A stretch of DNA of 64,000 bases from Atopobiaceae bacterium (GCA_017533825.1 JAFWIE010000031.1:62001-126000), one strand, 5' to 3'. Numbered from the stretch's first letter, positions 36,726-45,835 are shown. The notes: generated by a model from the sequence alone, not told the origin. Numbers and translations are program-made.

Positions 36726-37292
36726 CTACTCCCAGTACACCACGGCACCCTTGAGGCGCTTCACCTCTTCGTCACCTTTGTAGCGACGCACGATCTCGAG
36801 TGCAAAGTCGATGGCAGTCCCCATCCCCTGGCTCGTAGTGAAGTTGCCGTCCACCACGACGGGCTCGTCTGCGGCAAGATCGGCACCCTGCTCGGCAAGC
36901 ACGTGCTGGAACCCAGGATTGCTCGTAGCGCGCACGCCCTTGAGCAGGCCCTCTTCCGCGAGGATTGACGGAGCGGCACAGATGGCCGAGAGCGGCTTGC
37001 CCGCATCGGCAAACGCATGCACTGCCTCCATCAAGGGAGCGCACGCATGCAGGTTGGGCGTTCCCGGCAGTCCTCCCGGCAGCACGAGCATGTCGTAGGC
37101 ACCGAAGTCGACTTCCGAGACGTGCTTGTCGGCCACGACCGTCACCTTGTGCGAAGAGGTGACCTCACGTCCCTCGGCGACCGAGACGGTATCGCACGGA
37201 ATCGATGCCCTATAGAGAATATCCACCACGGTGAGTGCCTCGATTTCCTCGCACCCGGGCGCCAGAAACACCGCCACACGCTTCTCGCTCAT
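36726..37292 (-). CDS. DJ-1/PfpI family protein
   Basis: A 188-residue protein of the DJ-1/YajL group. The reactive cysteine is in the nucleophile elbow SAICAAPSILAE, with the acidic residue of the site in PGCEEIEA near residue 15, and LVLPGGLPG ahead of the elbow. Proposed roles in the family are deglycation of methylglyoxal adducts and oxidative-stress protection; both are debated. AAAGGAGG precedes the ATG. It is divergent from the BASS transporter gene. Confidence 0.92.
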   Translation of the reverse strand: MSEKRVAVFLAPGCEEIEALTVVDILYRASIPCDTVSVAEGREVTSSHKVTVVADKHVSEVDFGAYDMLVLPGGLPGTPNLHACAPLMEAVHAFADAGKPLSAICAAPSILAEEGLLKGVRATSNPGFQHVLAEQGADLAADEPVVVDGNFTTSQGMGTAIDFALEIVRRYKGDEEVKRLKGAVVYWE

Positions 37293-37439
37293 CCTTCCTC
37301 CTTTGACGGGGCTTGTCCAATGGGTTGGATTCTACCACGCGAAGGGCATGCTCTCCATGGCAGCGCAGCGTTACCGAACGATTCCGAATTGCCGACCACA
37401 TGTACCGCTGGCCTACACTTGTTGCTAGGAGGTAGGCAC

Positions 37440-38405
37440 ATGATGCGACGTTGGCAGGCTCTGGGCAGCTTCATAGGAAAGCATCTCATGGTGATCGTGC
37501 CGTTGGGGGTTGCCCTCGGCATCGCCTTCCCTGAGGTGCTGCTGCCGGTGAAGCCGCTGATACCGACGCTGTTTGCCATCATGACGCTGCAGAACTCACT
37601 CTCCAACGACTTGGGCTCCATGGCAGTAACGCTTCGACGCCCGCTCGCGCTCGTCATCACCATCGTGACGGTCCACCTTGCGATGCCCCTCGTGACCTTC
37701 GCAATCGCGAGCCTCATCTTCGGCCCGAACTCTCCCACCGTCGCAGGCGTCGTCCTTGAGTACTCGGTACCCATCGGGGCATCGACCGTCATGTGGATCG
37801 GCATGTTTTCCGGCGAGCTGGCACTTGGCATCTCCACCCTGCTCGTCTCGACGCTGCTCTCGCCCTTCACCATACCCGCAGCCATGCAGTTGCTGGTTGG
37901 GACCACCGTCGAGGTGGACGCACTGGGCATGATGGGCGATATGGCCTACATGGTTGCCGTGCCCGCACTCGTCTCCACGGTATTCAACGAGCTCTCGCAC
38001 GGATGGGCGAAGCAGGTGCTTGCCCCAGCAACCACACCCATCTCGCGCCTCGCGCTTCCGCTCATCGTGGCGACCAACGCCACGGGTATCGCCGAGCCCG
38101 TGCGCCATCTAACGCCGAGGCTCGTGGGCATCATGCTCCTCATGCTGTGCTTTGCCATTGGGAGCTTCCTTGTGGGGATGGCGCTGGCGCGACGGCTGGC
38201 TCAGGATGACGAGGAGCGCTTCGTCGCCATATCATTCCTGTGCGGCATTCGCAACGTTACCGCCGGGGCCGTACTCGCCTCGCAGTACTTCGGCCCGGAG
38301 GTAATGTTTCCCGCCATCATCGGCACGCCGTTCCAGCAGGTGCTCGCAGCCACGTTCGGCCGCATCATGGAGCGCTCGCTCGCGAAACATGCCAAAGAGG
38401 GGTAG
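37440..38405 (+). CDS. Bile acid:sodium symporter (BASS) family transporter
   Basis: A 321-residue membrane protein with about nine helices. The conserved blocks include FAIMTLQNSLS, VLEYSVPIGASTVMWIG and ATNATGIAEPVRH, and the last helix pair FLCGIRNVTAGAVLASQYF. Family members move bile acids, pantoate or other organic anions with sodium. The true substrate is unknown. TAGGAGGTAG precedes the ATG. Monocistronic. Confidence 0.85.
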   Translation: MMRRWQALGSFIGKHLMVIVPLGVALGIAFPEVLLPVKPLIPTLFAIMTLQNSLSNDLGSMAVTLRRPLALVITIVTVHLAMPLVTFAIASLIFGPNSPTVAGVVLEYSVPIGASTVMWIGMFSGELALGISTLLVSTLLSPFTIPAAMQLLVGTTVEVDALGMMGDMAYMVAVPALVSTVFNELSHGWAKQVLAPATTPISRLALPLIVATNATGIAEPVRHLTPRLVGIMLLMLCFAIGSFLVGMALARRLAQDDEERFVAISFLCGIRNVTAGAVLASQYFGPEVMFPAIIGTPFQQVLAATFGRIMERSLAKHAKEG

Positions 38406-38503
38406 TCAATCACCGGACGGGACTGCGCGGACGGGACTGCGCGGGGCACAGCACTCAAGCAGCCTTGCAATTGCCGTACCGCAAGATGATTTGGCCCGTC
38501 GAG

Positions 38504-39607
38504 CTAGCGCGTCGCTGCACTTCTGCGCCTGTCGTGTCCGCCAAATTCAGGGGAATGCGTCCTTCTCTTGATCTCGTACAGACTCGCATCCGCCTTGCCC
38601 ATCAGGTCAAACAGCTCGCCGCTCTCCAGCAAATCGCCTTCTGCACGGCCGATGCTCAGCAGGACCTCCCCATCCTCGATGGCGTCCGAATGGAATGTGA
38701 AGGTATCCCCCTCAAATACATCCGAACCTGCGCAGATCACGAGGAACTCGTCGCCTCCGAAGCGATAGCAGACACCTTCTGGGAATAGCGCCCGCAGCTT
38801 CTGAGCCGCCTCTTTGAGCACCTCATCTCCCACAAGGTGGCCGTGCTCGTCGTTGATTTCCTTAAAGTAGTTCACGTCTGCCATGAGGACGATTACGTGC
38901 TTGCCAAGCAGGGCGGCCGCGTCTTCCTTGAGAGCAGTTCGGTTGCTCAGCCCCGTTAGCCCATCTTGGCGAGTCATGCGCTCAAGCAACTTGTTGGCCC
39001 GTTGCTGCTTGACCAAGGCGTCTGCCATCCGGAGTTGAGAGTGGAAGCGCACGACCATGCCCAGCGCCGAGACAACCGTGAGAATGACGTAGTTGAAGGC
39101 ATTGACGCACCTAGCCCCATCTATCTGCCACAGCACCGCATACAGCGCAGCGTACACGATGAACGTCACGATGGTGCCTGGTAGCGGCCTGAGGGGGATA
39201 AAGCAAACGAGCGCCAACTCTACGGCAAGGAAGGAGGTCAGTTGCTCGCCTCTGGCATAGTGGTCGTGAGAAACCCATATGGCCCAAGCCGAAAACGCGA
39301 GGTAGAGCAGGGTGGTAAGCAACGACGCGGGCCTATGGGGGATGGACTCGCTCTTTTTCAGCCTAGTTGCGTAGAAATACCCGACGAGGCCGATGGGGAT
39401 GGTCGTGAGCACCTTGAGGATACTGCTCAGTTCTGCCTGCCCGAAGTGGCTCCGTGAGGCAACGAAGAACGCGAGGCCAACAGTCTGGATGAAAACCACC
39501 GACGCCGCCACCACAGACACATTGCTAACAGAGTCTTTGTCGATGATGGCCTGAGACTCAGCATCGACTTCGGGATTCAGATACTGCCTAACATTAGCCG
39601 CGTTCAC
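38504..39607 (-). CDS. Membrane-bound diguanylate cyclase (GGDEF)
   Basis: A 367-residue protein with about six membrane helices (residues 25-200) and a C-terminal GGDEF domain. The active site reads RFGGDEFLV; VNYFKEINDEHGHLVGDEVL is the substrate-binding block. The usual RxxD inhibitory site five residues before GGDEF is absent. It should make cyclic di-GMP in response to a signal at the membrane. I choose the GTG at 39607 because GGGGAGG lies four bases upstream; the ATG-started frame would add 29 unlikely Cys-rich residues. No EAL or PilZ protein is nearby. Confidence 0.9.
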   Translation of the reverse strand: MNAANVRQYLNPEVDAESQAIIDKDSVSNVSVVAASVVFIQTVGLAFFVASRSHFGQAELSSILKVLTTIPIGLVGYFYATRLKKSESIPHRPASLLTTLLYLAFSAWAIWVSHDHYARGEQLTSFLAVELALVCFIPLRPLPGTIVTFIVYAALYAVLWQIDGARCVNAFNYVILTVVSALGMVVRFHSQLRMADALVKQQRANKLLERMTRQDGLTGLSNRTALKEDAAALLGKHVIVLMADVNYFKEINDEHGHLVGDEVLKEAAQKLRALFPEGVCYRFGGDEFLVICAGSDVFEGDTFTFHSDAIEDGEVLLSIGRAEGDLLESGELFDLMGKADASLYEIKRRTHSPEFGGHDRRRSAATR

Positions 39608-39703
39608 GCTACCTCCCCTCAGTGGACCGCAAATGGGAGCGCAATTGTCCTTCGACTTGCAACAATGGACGCAAGCACTGCTCCTCGCTGACATATTTCT
39701 CTA

Positions 39704-39733
39704 CCCTTCCGATAATAGCATTAATCGGAAGGG
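39704..39733. terminator. Hairpin downstream of the YunG-like gene
   Basis: Perfect 10-bp arms CCCTTCCGAT and ATCGGAAGGG with a ten-base A/T-rich loop, 23 bases after the stop of the minus-strand YunG-like gene. No clear T-run. Confidence 0.6.
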
Positions 39734-39755
39734 TCCTTCATTTGCACGTCTTATA

Positions 39756-40178
39756 TCAGTCCTGCAATCTAATGCGATCAAGCAGCTGGGCGCGCAGGTG
39801 CTCGTAACGCTCGCGCTTCTCGTCCTTGGCGAAGTGCACCGCGCGAGACTGCTCCGTCGAGCTCCCATAGTCCAAGACCCTCTCCCCGAACTGCTCGCTG
39901 GTGAGGTCAAACACACAATCGCCCACCACGTTGTAGCAGTGGTAGTTCCCGTCGCCGAGCGGTACGCCGAGCACCTCCCCACCGAAGAGGTCCTGCATGA
40001 GGAAGGCCGTGATGGAGCACTGGCCCAAGGTCGGATTCTGCGGCGACCAGTCCTTGCGCATCCGCGGCGCACAGGTCTCGGCACTCCAAAGGCCGAGCAG
40101 GATGTCGTAGTAGTCGCACGGGGTCAACCCGTGCGCATCCCGTATCGTCGCGGTCTCCCAGCCATAGAACGCATACAT
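39756..40178 (-). CDS. YunG-like protein
   Basis: A 140-residue protein containing NPTLGQCSITAFLMQDLFGG then VLGVPLGDGNYHCYNVVGD and FDLTSEQFG, which matches the YunG group (Bacillus subtilis YunG). The arrangement Cys...His...Asp looks like a papain-like or transglutaminase-like fold, but no activity is known. GGGAGG lies eight bases before the start at 40178. It follows the nitroreductase gene by 45 bases, so they may be cotranscribed. Confidence 0.75.
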   Translation of the reverse strand: MYAFYGWETATIRDAHGLTPCDYYDILLGLWSAETCAPRMRKDWSPQNPTLGQCSITAFLMQDLFGGEVLGVPLGDGNYHCYNVVGDCVFDLTSEQFGERVLDYGSSTEQSRAVHFAKDEKRERYEHLRAQLLDRIRLQD

Positions 40179-40223
40179 CACGCGCACCTCCCATACGTTG
40201 CAGCCAAGTCGCATGCACCGACG

Positions 40224-40763
40224 CTACAGCTCGAACACCAACTCTTCCAACGGCTTGCTTTCGAAGTGCATCTTGCTGGGCTGCGCATCCGCTGCGGGAT
40301 AGCCCACATCGAGCAGACAAATCGGCATGATGCCTTCGGGAAGCTCAAATGCATCAAACAGCACCTGCGTGTCGTAGCCACGTACCCACAGCGTCCCGAG
40401 CCCCAGCTCGGTAGCAGCAAGTTGCATATGGTCACACACGATGGAGACGTCCATCTCGGCCACGCTGTAGACGTCCTCCACCGTCCCGTGCATCACGGTC
40501 TCGCGCTGGTTGTGCCAGGCGGCACCCACCTCGGCGCAGAGCATGAGCACCAGCGGTGCGTTGTAGGCCATGCGCGTCGCCGCCCGCACCTTTGCCAGTG
40601 CCTCCTCGCTTCTCAGCACATAGATGCGCTGCGGCTGACGATTGGCGCCCGTGGGCGCAAGGCGCGCAGCTTCAAGGATGTAGTCGAGCTTCTCCTGCTC
40701 GACGGGACGGGGGTCATAGTCGCGCACCGACCAGCGCAGACGGGCGAGTTCGTTGAAGTCCAT
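40224..40763 (-). CDS. Nitroreductase family flavoprotein
   Basis: A 179-residue FMN-dependent nitroreductase. Typical blocks are RWSVRDYDPRPV at the N-terminus, APTGANRQPQRIYV for FMN binding, and ATELGLGTLWVRGY near the middle. Such homodimeric enzymes use NAD(P)H to reduce nitro compounds, quinones or flavins. AAGGAGG precedes the ATG. Divergent from the Suv3-like helicase. Confidence 0.9.
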   Translation of the reverse strand: MDFNELARLRWSVRDYDPRPVEQEKLDYILEAARLAPTGANRQPQRIYVLRSEEALAKVRAATRMAYNAPLVLMLCAEVGAAWHNQRETVMHGTVEDVYSVAEMDVSIVCDHMQLAATELGLGTLWVRGYDTQVLFDAFELPEGIMPICLLDVGYPAADAQPSKMHFESKPLEELVFEL

Positions 40764-40780
40764 GGTATCCTCCTTGGAGA

Positions 40781-41026
40781 TTGCGTTTCCCTAGCGTAGC
40801 ACGTACGCATTTGGGGGTCCATCGGGGACCACCCCTCAAGGGGCTCCCGCAAGGACGTGATACACTCGTAGAGCGAGCACCCCTTGACTACGATGCGTTG
40901 TGGTGTGTCCCGTTCTTTGAGCACCCCGAACGCGTACGCAATGCATCGCCCGCCGATGCTACGCCGTTACAGCGGAGCCTCATCGAGCAGGGCGTGACCG
41001 CGCACGTCCTGACGCAGCGGCAATAA
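40781..41026 (+). CDS. Doubtful small open frame before the helicase gene
   Basis: An 81-codon frame beginning with TTG and without a ribosome-binding site. The last 50 codons have the GC-rich third positions of a real gene (ERAPLDYDALWCVPFFEHPE and onwards), which could mean a remnant of a coding sequence. I recognise no family. It fills the 278-base gap between the divergent nitroreductase and helicase genes, where otherwise I see only their ribosome-binding sites. Confidence 0.25.
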   Translation: MRFPSVARTHLGVHRGPPLKGLPQGRDTLVERAPLDYDALWCVPFFEHPERVRNASPADATPLQRSLIEQGVTAHVLTQRQ

Positions 41027-41041
41027 TCGGAAAGGAGACGC

Positions 41042-43393
41042 GTGCGGCGGGTCAACGATTGGGAAGGACTCCTTGCCAACCTGCAGGAGGAGCACCGACA
41101 AGCCCTCAGCGAAGCGCTGCGCACCGCTCTGCGGCGCAGGCTTCGGCTCTTGGCCCAAGGCAAGGCACGCTCCTTGCCCGTCACCGTCACCGCGCGCTCC
41201 AAAGCCGTCGAGACGTGGCGCAAGCGCTTCATGAAGGGCGCATCGAAGACCGCAAAGCGGCGCATGGGCTATGCGCGCCTGCAGTCCAACCCAACCTATC
41301 AGCGAATCGAGCAGGAGCTCGCGAGGGAGTACTGGCAGACGACGCTCGAGCGCCTGCCACGTCCCAGCGCAATTGGCGCCCTTCCGCTCGCCGAGGCATG
41401 TGCGACCTTCCAGGCGACCTGCCCGCAATTCGGCAGCAGTGGCCTCGAACCTACCGTGCGACACATTCTGGACGAGGCGTATGCCGAGGCAATCGACCGC
41501 GAGGCCTTCCTGGCGCAGACAGCCGACCGCATACACGAGATAGCTCGGACCCGTGACCTCACGGAATATACCGACGCACATCTGGGCACGCAGCCATTCA
41601 ACCTGCACGACATGACGAGCAGGGAGCAAATCATCGTACGCGTCCGCGACGCCGACCTTGCAGCACGTGTCGTGTGCCGTCTCTACGGGCAGGAACGGGC
41701 GGACATTGCAATCACCGAGCAGATCATCCGACTCCTCCGAGCGCAACGGGGAATGACCGGCCTCGACGCACTCCTCGGCGCCCTCTTCTCCACGCCACAC
41801 CCGCATGCCAAGATCGTTCGTCGCATGGCGAAGCGTGACTCCCGACACGTCGTGGCCCACTTGGAGACGGACGAGTTCGCCCACGAGCTTGTTGACGACC
41901 TCCTACAGAATCCCCTCTATGCCAAGCAGTACGAACAGGCGGTCGAGCTGCTGCTACGCGTCCGCGAACGCGTGCCCCAGACACCCATGGACGCCTACCC
42001 GCTCGCTCGTACCATGCACCGCCGCTTCGTGGTGCACGTCGGTCCCACGAATTCCGGTAAGACCCACGACGCCCTGCACGCCCTCGCAGCTGCTCGGTCG
42101 GGCACCTACCTCGGCCCGTTGCGCCTGCTTGCCTACGAGCAGTTCGAACGCCTGAACCGCGACGGTTGCCCGTGCTCGCTCCTCACGGGTGAGGAGTCCG
42201 TCGAAGTCCCGCGCGCACGCCACGTCTCGTCAACCGTGGAGATGGCAGATTTCCAGACGCCCGTCGAGGTCGCCGTTATCGACGAAGCCCAGATGGTCAC
42301 CGACCCAAGCCGAGGACACAACTGGACCAATGCGCTGCTGGGCATCCCAGCCACAGAGGTACACGTGTGTTGTGCCCCTTACGCCGAGAAGGTCGTGCGC
42401 CAGCTGGCGCAGCTTTGTGGAGACGCGTGCGAGGTCGTGCCCCATGAGCGCCTCGTCCCCCTCAGCTTCGACCGCAAGCGCTTTCATCTGCCCAACGACG
42501 CGGAGCCGGGTGACGCGCTCGTCGTCTTCTCGCGCAAGTCCGTTCACGCGGTTGCCGCGACGGTACGTGCCGCCGGGCTTCGTCCCTCGCTCGTCTACGG
42601 CGCCCTCCCCTACGAGGTGCGCCACGAGGAGGCCCGCAAGTTCGACGCAGGCGAGACGGACGTCATCGTGGCCACCGACGCCATCGGCATGGGCATGAAC
42701 CTGCCCATTCGCCGCATCGTATTCGTGGAGCAGCATAAGTTTGACGGGCGCGAGCGACGCATGCTGCGTCCCGAGGAAGTGCAGCAAATCGCTGGGCGCG
42801 CCGGCAGGTATGGCCGCTACGACGAAGGCCTCTTTACCTCGACGCGGCAACGCGCCGATATCGCATGGCGCTATATGGAACGAGTCGAGCCAATCGAAAG
42901 CCTTCCCGTCGGCATCCCCTCAAACATCGCTCTCGTCCGAGACGCAACGCTCTCGCAGTCCGTGCGCCAGTGGATGGCCATCGAGCAGCCCGAGCCTTTC
43001 TCGCGCATCGGTGTCGCGCGCGACCTGAAGCTCATCGCGATAGCCGAGGCACACGTCTCGTCCGAGCGCCTTGTGGACATCGACACCAAGCTCACGGTCC
43101 TGGCGCTTGCGACGATGCCCTTCGACGAGCGGGAACGACGCCTCATGGACGCGTGGCGTACCATGGTCGACGCGCAGCTGACGGGCGGTGCGTGCGAGCT
43201 CCCCCTTCCCCAGACGGAGTTGGACGCCTCGTCACTCGCCCAACTGGAGGCCGATTATCGCTACTGCGACCTTCTCTATACCTACGAACGCCTCTTCGCG
43301 GGCACCGCAGAGCGGATCTCGCAACTCGTCACCTGCCGCAACGGCATCGCACATGCCATAATGACGATGCTCGACGCATCCCACGAACGATAG
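41042..43393 (+). CDS. Suv3-like DExH RNA helicase
   Basis: A 783-residue helicase with the motifs of the Suv3 group: VGPTNSGKTHDAL (Walker A, about residue 335), GPLRLLAYE, IDEAQM (motif II), LVYGALPYEVRHEEARKF, TDAIGMGMNLPIRRIVF (motif V) and QIAGRAGRYG (motif VI). The N-terminal 330 residues are basic and helical and not a known domain. Suv3 is best known as the mitochondrial RNA degradosome helicase; bacterial relatives are little studied. The start is a GTG at 41042 preceded by AAAGGAGA. The DUF3592 gene starts nine bases after its stop. Confidence 0.9.
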   Translation: MRRVNDWEGLLANLQEEHRQALSEALRTALRRRLRLLAQGKARSLPVTVTARSKAVETWRKRFMKGASKTAKRRMGYARLQSNPTYQRIEQELAREYWQTTLERLPRPSAIGALPLAEACATFQATCPQFGSSGLEPTVRHILDEAYAEAIDREAFLAQTADRIHEIARTRDLTEYTDAHLGTQPFNLHDMTSREQIIVRVRDADLAARVVCRLYGQERADIAITEQIIRLLRAQRGMTGLDALLGALFSTPHPHAKIVRRMAKRDSRHVVAHLETDEFAHELVDDLLQNPLYAKQYEQAVELLLRVRERVPQTPMDAYPLARTMHRRFVVHVGPTNSGKTHDALHALAAARSGTYLGPLRLLAYEQFERLNRDGCPCSLLTGEESVEVPRARHVSSTVEMADFQTPVEVAVIDEAQMVTDPSRGHNWTNALLGIPATEVHVCCAPYAEKVVRQLAQLCGDACEVVPHERLVPLSFDRKRFHLPNDAEPGDALVVFSRKSVHAVAATVRAAGLRPSLVYGALPYEVRHEEARKFDAGETDVIVATDAIGMGMNLPIRRIVFVEQHKFDGRERRMLRPEEVQQIAGRAGRYGRYDEGLFTSTRQRADIAWRYMERVEPIESLPVGIPSNIALVRDATLSQSVRQWMAIEQPEPFSRIGVARDLKLIAIAEAHVSSERLVDIDTKLTVLALATMPFDERERRLMDAWRTMVDAQLTGGACELPLPQTELDASSLAQLEADYRYCDLLYTYERLFAGTAERISQLVTCRNGIAHAIMTMLDASHER

Positions 43394-43402
43394 GAGCAGC
43401 GC

Positions 43403-43831
43403 ATGATTTCTCCCCTCCTCGTCATCTTCGTGCCCATCTTCAGCATAACGTTCGTGGTCATCGCCATCCCAACGCTCATCACCATCAATCACAAGATCAA
43501 GCGCTGCACCCAGAGCGTCCCCGGCACGTTTGTACGCGAGAACGCGCACCGCATGGCCAAGTCCACCTACTTCATGCCGGTCGTGAGTTACTCCGTGAAC
43601 GGCGTGCAATACGAACTCGAGGTGGAATATGCCGAGGGATTCGGCGGCGTCATCTCCCAAGACCCTGGCACACCCTGTACCGTGTACTACGACCCGGCAG
43701 ACCCCACGTATGTATGGGCTTCGCGCGAGGGCACATTCGGGCAGCGTACGGGCATGAAGGTTCTGCTCTACCTCGGCATCGCAGGACTCATCTTCAGTGG
43801 CATCGCCGCGCTGGTAATCTTCATCAGCTAA
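43403..43831 (+). CDS. DUF3592-type membrane protein
   Basis: A 142-residue protein with one hydrophobic helix at each end and a beta-rich domain between them (VVSYSVNGVQYELEVEYAEGF and CTVYYDPADPTYVWA), matching the DUF3592 pattern. Function unknown; the domain is outside or inside depending on topology that I cannot determine. It follows the helicase gene closely with TAGGAG as ribosome-binding site. Confidence 0.8.
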   Translation: MISPLLVIFVPIFSITFVVIAIPTLITINHKIKRCTQSVPGTFVRENAHRMAKSTYFMPVVSYSVNGVQYELEVEYAEGFGGVISQDPGTPCTVYYDPADPTYVWASREGTFGQRTGMKVLLYLGIAGLIFSGIAALVIFIS

Positions 43832-44043
43832 CCACTGCAAGGCTCGCTGCGCTCAATCGATTGCCACCCTTCAAGTCCTGCGATAGCGGCAGAATGCGGT
43901 TCAGCGGCGTATTTTTGACCTTCCGCGGAATGGTTTTCTTTTTTCGCGCGCATTGCGATGCGATGCACCTATCATGCTTGTTAGCTGTGCAAATGGTGGG
44001 GTGCCACGGGGTTGCCCCGCAAGATTTGTGGAGAGGAGCTTTT

Positions 44044-44736
44044 ATGCAGTATTCGTCAGATGTGGAGAAGATGTGCCCGGTCACCAAGGGTGCATACCAC
44101 GGACCCGCGCCCATCCCCGAGGAGGGTGCATGGGTACAGGCAAAGCAGCTTGAGGACATCTCGGGCTACACCCATGGCATCGGCTGGTGCGCACCTCAGC
44201 AGGGCGGCTGCAAGCTGAGCCTCAACGTCAAGAAGGGCATCATCGAGGAAGCCCTCATCGAGACCCTGGGCTGCTCTGGCATGACCCACTCTGCCGCCAT
44301 GGCCGCCGAGATCCTGCCGAAGAAGACCATCCTTGAGGCACTGAACACCGACCTCGTGTGCGACGCCATCAACGTTGCCATGCGCGAGCTGTTCCTCCAG
44401 ATTGTCTACGGCCGCACCCAGACCGCATTCTCCGAGGACGGCCTCCCCATCGGTGCTGGCCTCGACGACCTTGGCAAGGGCCTGCGCACCATGATCGGCA
44501 CCACGTACGGTACCGCCGCTAAGGGCGCACGTTATCTCGAGCTTGCACAGGGCTACATCACCCAGCTTGCCCTCAACGAGAACAACGAGATTATCGGCTT
44601 CGAGTTCCTGAATCTCGGCAAGTTCATGGACGACGTCAAGGCCGGCAAGGATGCCAACGAGGCCATCAAGGCCAACACCGGCCGCTACGGCCAGTGGGAC
44701 GCCCCCGCCAAGACCATCGACCCGCGCAAAGAGTAA
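44044..44736 (+). CDS. NifU-like iron-sulfur scaffold protein (partner of GGGtGRT)
   Basis: A 230-residue protein whose middle matches the NifU/IscU N-terminal fold: GWCAPQQGGCKLSLNVKKGI, then IETLGCSGMTHSAAMAAEIL, then NTDLVCDAINVA. The cysteines at these three blocks could bind a cluster, but the Asp that follows the first Cys in IscU is missing and the third Cys is shifted. The C-terminal 80 residues are an extension particular to this group. GAGAGGAG precedes the ATG. The stop is 22 bases before the GGGtGRT gene, and this pairing recurs in anaerobes. I infer a dedicated Fe-S or other metal cofactor role. Confidence 0.85.
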   Translation: MQYSSDVEKMCPVTKGAYHGPAPIPEEGAWVQAKQLEDISGYTHGIGWCAPQQGGCKLSLNVKKGIIEEALIETLGCSGMTHSAAMAAEILPKKTILEALNTDLVCDAINVAMRELFLQIVYGRTQTAFSEDGLPIGAGLDDLGKGLRTMIGTTYGTAAKGARYLELAQGYITQLALNENNEIIGFEFLNLGKFMDDVKAGKDANEAIKANTGRYGQWDAPAKTIDPRKE

Positions 44737-44758
44737 TTAAAGGAAGGGAGTGATATAC

Positions 44759-45760
44759 ATGGCAGTATCGTTCGAAGGCTATGAGCGCCGCATCGACAAG
44801 ATCAACAAGACCCTCGCTGAGTATGGCATCGCCGACCTCGAGGAAGCCCTCAAGATCTGCACCGACCTCGGGTTCAATCCGTACGAGATCACCGAGGACA
44901 TCCAGTCCATCGCATTCGAGAACGCCAAGTGGGCTTACACCCTCGGCTGCGCCATCGCAGTGAAGAAGGGCTGCAAGAACGCTTCCGACGCCGCTGCCGC
45001 CATCGGCATCGGCCTGCAGGCCTTCTGCGTGCCCGGCTCCGTCGCCGAGGACCGCAAGGTCGGTCTGGGCCACGGCAACCTGGGCGCCATGCTGCTCGGC
45101 GAGGACACCGAGTGCTTCGCATTCCTGGCTGGCCATGAGTCCTTTGCAGCCGCTGAGGGCGCTATCGGCATCGCCAACAACGCCAACAAGGCCCGCAAGA
45201 AGCCGCTGCGCGTCATCCTGAACGGTCTTGGCAAGGACGCTGCCCAGATCATCGCCCGCATCAATGGCTTCACCTACGTCCAGACCAAGTTCGACTACTT
45301 CACCGGCGAGCTTGAGGTCGTTCAGAGCATTCCGTATTCCGATGGCCCGCGCTCCAAGGTCAACTGCTACGGCGCCGACGACGTCCGCGAGGGCGTTGCC
45401 ATCATGTGGCACGAGAATGCCGACATCTCCATCACCGGCAACTCGACCAACCCGACTCGCTTCCAGCACCCCGTGGCGGGCACCTACTTCAAGGAGCGCG
45501 TCCTGGCTGGCAAGAAGTACTTCTCCGTCGCTTCCGGTGGTGGCACCGGCCGTACGCTGCATCCGGACAACATGCACGCCGGCCCCGCCTCCTATGGCAT
45601 GACCGACACCATGGGCCGTATGCACAGCTCCGCTCAGTTCGCCGGCTCCTCCTCCGTGCCCGCGCACGTGGACATGATGGGTCTCATCGGCATGGGCAAC
45701 AACCCCATGGTCGGCTGCACCGTCGCGTGCGGCGTCGCCGTCGAGCAGGCTCTCGCGTAA
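44759..45760 (+). CDS. GGGtGRT protein
   Basis: A 333-residue protein named for its invariant block, here ASGGGTGRTLHPDNMHAGPA. Other conserved parts are the N-terminal FEGYERRIDKINKTL, LGHGNLGAMLLGEDTECFAFLAGHESF and the C-terminal MVGCTVACGVAVEQALA with two cysteines. The family (Pfam GGGtGRT) has no known function. Codon use is extreme toward GC-ending codons, as in highly expressed genes. AAAGGAAGGGAG precedes the ATG at 44759. Two strong hairpins close the unit. Its constant companion is the NifU-like gene upstream. Confidence 0.93.
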   Translation: MAVSFEGYERRIDKINKTLAEYGIADLEEALKICTDLGFNPYEITEDIQSIAFENAKWAYTLGCAIAVKKGCKNASDAAAAIGIGLQAFCVPGSVAEDRKVGLGHGNLGAMLLGEDTECFAFLAGHESFAAAEGAIGIANNANKARKKPLRVILNGLGKDAAQIIARINGFTYVQTKFDYFTGELEVVQSIPYSDGPRSKVNCYGADDVREGVAIMWHENADISITGNSTNPTRFQHPVAGTYFKERVLAGKKYFSVASGGGTGRTLHPDNMHAGPASYGMTDTMGRMHSSAQFAGSSSVPAHVDMMGLIGMGNNPMVGCTVACGVAVEQALA

Positions 45761-45792
45761 CGCTTCTCTCTTTAGCGCGTTGACTCGGCTCA

Positions 45793-45826
45793 GGAGCCGT
45801 CATCCTCGGATGGCGGCTCCTTTTTT
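45793..45826 (+). terminator. Terminator after the GGGtGRT gene
   Basis: 13-bp arms GGAGCCGTCATCC/GGATGGCGGCTCC with a two-base loop (one wobble pair), followed by six T. Confidence 0.9.
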
Positions 45827-45835
45827 GCAAAGAGA

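Noticed and set aside
42865-43393. Long plus-strand frame (42865-44736) that joins the helicase region to the scaffold gene
   Set aside because: Its first part is a shadow of the helicase and DUF3592 genes; the real scaffold start is the ATG at 44044 after GAGAGGAG.
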